Shown: piece by piece, positions 61,201-64,000 of the stretch | Layout: each line of letters opens with the position of its first letter | Numbering within the stretch: the stretch's first letter is position 1 | DNA from: Lathyrus oleraceus | Taxonomy: Eukaryota; Streptophyta; Magnoliopsida; Fabales; Fabaceae | DNA: 64,000 nt | Direction: 5' to 3' | NCBI RefSeq assembly: GCF_024323335.1 | Contig: NC_066579.1 | Location: forward strand, 62,001-126,000 | The notes under the pieces: generated by a model | Database searches by the model: none | Told to the model about the DNA's origin: nothing | Seen by the model: the letters and a program-made list of their open reading frames with translations, nothing else | Made by a program: the position numbers and the translations under genes

Positions 61201-63914
61201 CCATCTTGCACTTATCAATCATTTCCTCATACTTTTTAGTGGACCCTGCAACTTGTAAAAATAGTTCCAGTGGAATTGCTTTAATAGCTGCATCTAGAGA
61301 AAATAATTTGCTGCTACTATGAGGATTATCATCTAGCCCGTTAGATGATAAAGTATCACTGTGGCTTTCTGACTTATGCAGATAATCCCAAAGAAAACAG
61401 TGCAGCAGTTTAGCACGAATCATTTTTGATAATATAAATCCATTAGCACGCATGGCTTCTGCTACCTCCGCCTGCCGACCTGGAACTCTATCGCTTTGAA
61501 CTTTCTGAATATCCTCCATCACAGGTATCGATTCATCATTTTTCCGAGGTCGGATACTTTTGCTGCGAATAAAAGTATTAAATGATCTCACTTTATCTCG
61601 CATTTCATCAAATAACTCAGGAGATAGACTTAAGGATGGATGCATAATAACCACACAATCTGTGGTCCTTGAATATTCAGCAATAACAGGAGAATGCACT
61701 GTTATGCACTTGCATTGCCCTTGTTCCTGAAGTATAGCCAATATTCGATCTATAGTCTTTCGGTCCACTTTTTTGGACTTATTCTTCTCAAAGGTATTAA
61801 GCCACCTATTTAGCTCCGGTCGCAAAACAAACCTTTCGTCCTGCATGAATAAAAATGATAAGCATTTTTGTCTTAGAAAAAGAGAATAAATGTTTTAAGA
61901 CAATAAACTGTTGGACTTTCCACCTTAATTGCGGTCTGCCCCTAGTCACCTTAATTGCGGCTCTTTGGCTTGCATCATTGCAGCCCCTAACACCTTCATT
62001 GTGTTAGTTTTGAAGGAGTGAATTTAGTCTCACATTACTTAGAGATATGGTTTTGTTGTGTTTATAATTGTTGTGTGTATAAGTTGGGGCAATCCTCACC
62101 TTACAAGCCGGTTTAAGTCCAACCCAAATTTTGAGATGGTATCATAGCCTATCCTAGACCCATTGTTGGGCTTCCCGCATCGTACAGCTTCGGGCTCATT
62201 CAGGCCCAAGCACGAGGGGGGTGTTGGACTTTCCGCCTTAATTGCGGTCTGCCCCTAGTCGCTTTAATTGCGGCACTTTGCCTTGCCTCAGTGCAGCCCC
62301 TAACACCTTCATTGTGTTAGCTTTGAAAGGGTGGATTTAGTCCCCCATTGTTTAGAGATATGGCATGTGTTGTGTTTATAGGTGGGGGAAATCCTCACCT
62401 CACAAGCCGGTTTTGTAGGATTGAATTAGACCCAACCCAAATTCTGAAATGGTATCAGAGTCTATCCTAGATCCATTGTTGGACTTCCCGCATCGTCCAC
62501 GCTTCGGGCTCATTGAGGCCCAAGCGTGAGGGGGTGTGTTGGATTTTCCGCCTTAATTGCGGTCCACCCCTAGTCGCCTTAATTGCGGCTCTTTGACTTG
62601 CCTCATTGCAGCCCCTAACACCTTCATTGTGTTAACTTTAAAGGGGTGAATTTAATCCCACATTGCTCAGAGATATGGTCTGTATTATGTTTATAAGTGG
62701 GAACAATCCTCACCTTACAAGCCGGTTTTGTAGGGATGAGTTAGGCCCAATCCAAATTCTGAGATAAACAATTGTTTCCACGGCAACAAGCATATGAAAA
62801 AAAAAATGACAGACCTTTAGTTTTTCTAGTATCCTGATTGCCCTTTTAGTGCTATCAGATGTGATCGATAGACTTGAATATCTTGGATATGCTCCAGGAG
62901 TGAATTGTGTCGATACATCATATGATGCTTCTGATAAGACACTGTTTGCCCCCCTAGGTAAACTGACTGGTTTGCTGTGAGAAATAGTACCCCTTTGGTC
63001 AAGGGCCGAATCCTGCAAATTTGTCGGTGTTTCTACATTGTTTGTAGACGCACATAATAGTTTTGAACCAGCTCCTATATCTTCCAATTGGTCAGGGCCA
63101 ACAAGTTCTCCTTTGAAAGTTGAAGACTCAGATTCAGTTATTATTTTTGAAGAACTATCGGGCACATGTTGGTCCAAAACTTTATTTTCATCGAGCTTGT
63201 GAATAAGTGAAACTTCGAGTTCAGGGTTGAAATTTCTAGATGTCCAAACTCGAATTGTCTTAGCCTTATCGCATAGTTCTTCTTGTGCTCTCATTCCAAA
63301 TCTGTAGCACAAATTGACAAGTCGAAGGTGATTCTTTTTCAGATCAATCTGAAGCCTGTCACATATCTGTTTATATGAAACATCCAAATAAATTAAAAGT
63401 GAAAGGGAAATATTGTGCAGATTTGAAATGTGAGCATCAGCTCCAAAAGAAATCAATTTATGTCATCCCGTAATAATTGACTCGCAGCTCTTAATTTTCC
63501 TTTTTCCTTATGACCTCTACTCGGGTCTGTATCAAAATTCATCATGAATCACATACGGAAAGAAAAAAAACACCTTTAATATGCCTTGCTATTAATAAAT
63601 ATCCCAAACAATATATTGACTCTAATATTTTTAGATCTTTCTCATTTCCTTTTATCAAAAAAAAAATTCTCTTTCCCGGCATTGACACACTTTCATATGT
63701 CCTACCAAATTAGTCAATATAAGAATCAAGTGTGTACCTCTTTTATAGAAATACCATCTGATCCTGCAGTATCAACCATATCAAAAACTTGATGCTCAAT
63801 AGGAAGCTCCACAAACTGATCGTTGACCTGACTTATACTCCCAGAGTCTGATTTCTTATCTTCTTTTCCAGATCCAGTAGTTATTGGATCAAGAAGCCTC
63901 ATGCAAGGCTCAAT
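51753..63914 (-). CDS. TFIIIC large (B-block-binding) subunit, C-terminal 1530 residues
   Basis: Thirteen minus-strand exons: 63914-63738, 63366-62815, 61840-61097, 59954-59676, 59555-59400, 58844-58474, 56339-55880, 55625-55305, 54340-53566, 53455-53397, 53220-52747, 52434-52396 and 51938-51753. All have GT..AG borders and matching phases. The 5' end, with the B-block-binding winged helix, lies beyond the right edge. I recognise the plant homologue of the tau138/TFC3 subunit from RRMSLLNGNLRFRKAVNKLCSML, YRRKKDFPEFRPSKYARIDA, HDFILFNRYAVDEYWRTLEYC and HVLNPQSCRTLLELM. TFIIIC binds the A and B boxes of tRNA genes in the nucleus and recruits TFIIIB and RNA polymerase III. Charged Ser/Asp-rich linkers separate the conserved blocks. 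Introns carry a hairpin and two TRIMs, yet no exon is damaged. A full plant protein is expected at about 1,800-1,900 residues. Confidence 0.8.
55840..55861 (+). repeat. (ATT)n microsatellite in TFIIIC-subunit intron
   Basis: About seven ATT units, some 20 bases from the exon that ends at 55880. Confidence 0.85.
56603..58163. repeat. 1.56-kb inverted repeat of a retrotransposon ORF in an intron
   Basis: Left arm 56603-57365 and right arm 57378-58163 are near-perfect reverse complements around a 12-base loop (57366-57377). Both arms carry the same ORF: minus 57345-56617 (242 codons) and plus 57398-57769, the latter ended by an early stop. It begins MSAEEIFFMYCT, continues HVGSTMTHIA and DPQVTCVIDQANWAYAI, and ends with a coiled-coil-like MEIAQLRQEF stretch. 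This resembles the plant retrotransposon ORF1/'putative plant transposon protein' family found in Athila/Ogre-type gypsy elements. The structure lies in the intron 58473-56340. Arms differ by scattered substitutions and an extra TAAATAAT-type insert in the right arm. Confidence 0.9.
58191..58241. repeat. (TA)n microsatellite
   Basis: About 25 TA units, 28 bases beyond the right arm of the hairpin. By itself it also forms a cruciform-prone AT tract. Confidence 0.95.
60216..60570 (+). mobile_element. TRIM retrotransposon with 119-bp LTRs, in TFIIIC-subunit intron
   Basis: LTR 1 is 60216-60334 and LTR 2 is 60452-60570, both 119 bp with TTAAGAGTC(T/C)CACATCGG near the start and CACATGTCTT(A/T)ACA at the end. 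A primer-binding site TGGTATCAAGAG lies at 60335. A polypurine stretch GTGAGGGGGGG precedes LTR 2. The internal part is 117 bp and non-coding. No five-base target duplication is visible (ATTTA against TCTAT), so a flank has changed. It is inserted antisense to the host gene. Confidence 0.85.
61909..62764 (+). mobile_element. Tandem TRIM: three LTRs and two internal regions, in TFIIIC-subunit intron
   Basis: Three LTRs, each 228 bp, at 61909-62136, 62222-62449 and 62537-62764. They start TGTTGGA(C/T)TTTCC and end CTGAGA or a variant. They are separated by two internal regions of 85 and 87 bp. Each internal region begins with a primer-binding site (TGGTATCATAGCC at 62137, TGGTATCAGAGTC at 62450) and ends with a polypurine tract (GAGGGGGG, GAGGGGGTG). 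Target duplication TAAAC is exact at 61904-61908 and 62765-62769. The element makes up most of the 974-bp intron between exons 62815 and 61840, antisense to the host gene. Confidence 0.92.
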
Positions 63915-64000
63915 CTACAGACAAGTTAAAACTTACAGTTAAGGACAAAAGCAAACGAAAACAATCTGTTTTAACTCTTTATGTGACTGACTGCTTATTT
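63915..64000. other. Right edge: intron of TFIIIC-subunit gene
   Basis: The acceptor AG at 63916-63915 (minus strand) precedes the first visible exon. The remaining bases are AT-rich intron; upstream exons are outside the window. Confidence 0.6.

Noticed and set aside
61909..62764. CRISPR-like repeat-spacer array
   Set aside because: Regular repeats with short unique-looking gaps, but repeats are 228 bp and have primer-binding sites, polypurine tracts and a target duplication: a tandem TRIM.

Overview
The window is nuclear DNA of a flowering plant. Genes are split by short GT..AG introns, coding exons are GC-richer than the AT-rich surroundings, and more than half of the sequence is retrotransposon or DNA-transposon material (Ty1/copia, Ty3/gypsy chromovirus, TRIM, LINE, hAT, Stowaway). 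Overall style and repeat content suggest a dicot, probably a legume; that is inference, since no species-specific marker was tested.

Six host genes are visible. From left to right they are: the first exon of a Mic10-type mitochondrial MICOS subunit (580-712, minus, rest off the left edge); a chloroplast-targeted dienelactone-hydrolase-family protein (11899-12996, minus, 3 exons); a YqgE/AlgH (UPF0301/DUF179) family protein, probably plastidial (20215-22469, plus, 3 exons); a cinnamoyl-CoA-reductase-like / phenylacetaldehyde-reductase-like SDR (32286-36085, plus, 5 exons); a bZIP factor with a non-canonical basic region (49910-51129, plus, 4 coding exons); and the C-terminal 1530 residues, in 13 exons, of the large TFIIIC subunit family (51753-63914, minus, 5' end off the right edge). 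For these multi-exon genes I rebuilt splice sites by hand and reading phase agrees across all exons.

Between the genes lie nested transposons. 3794-6990: decayed hAT transposase with a tandemly duplicated 3' end. 6994-11815: LINE fragment split by a young copia element (7196-11746, TSD TTAGA). 13425-19200: an interspersed repeat split by an older copia element (13971-19110, TSD GAACT); an uninterrupted inverted copy of the repeat lies at 23040-23700. 27150-31530: gypsy remnants and a Stowaway MITE. 37709-46005: copia fragment split by a very young chromovirus (38846-45938, TSD ACTTC) that has pol but no gag. 46190-48622: hAT and LINE remnants.

The TFIIIC-subunit gene has kept its exons although three introns carry insertions: a 1.56-kb near-perfect hairpin made from an inverted duplicate of a retrotransposon ORF (56603-58163), a two-LTR TRIM (60216-60570), and a tandem three-LTR TRIM with target duplication TAAAC (61909-62764). 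The hairpin, the tandem TRIM and the gag-less chromovirus are the most interesting objects. I see no RNA gene, CRISPR array or prokaryote-type system. All host gene functions are inferred from recognised family motifs, without a database search.
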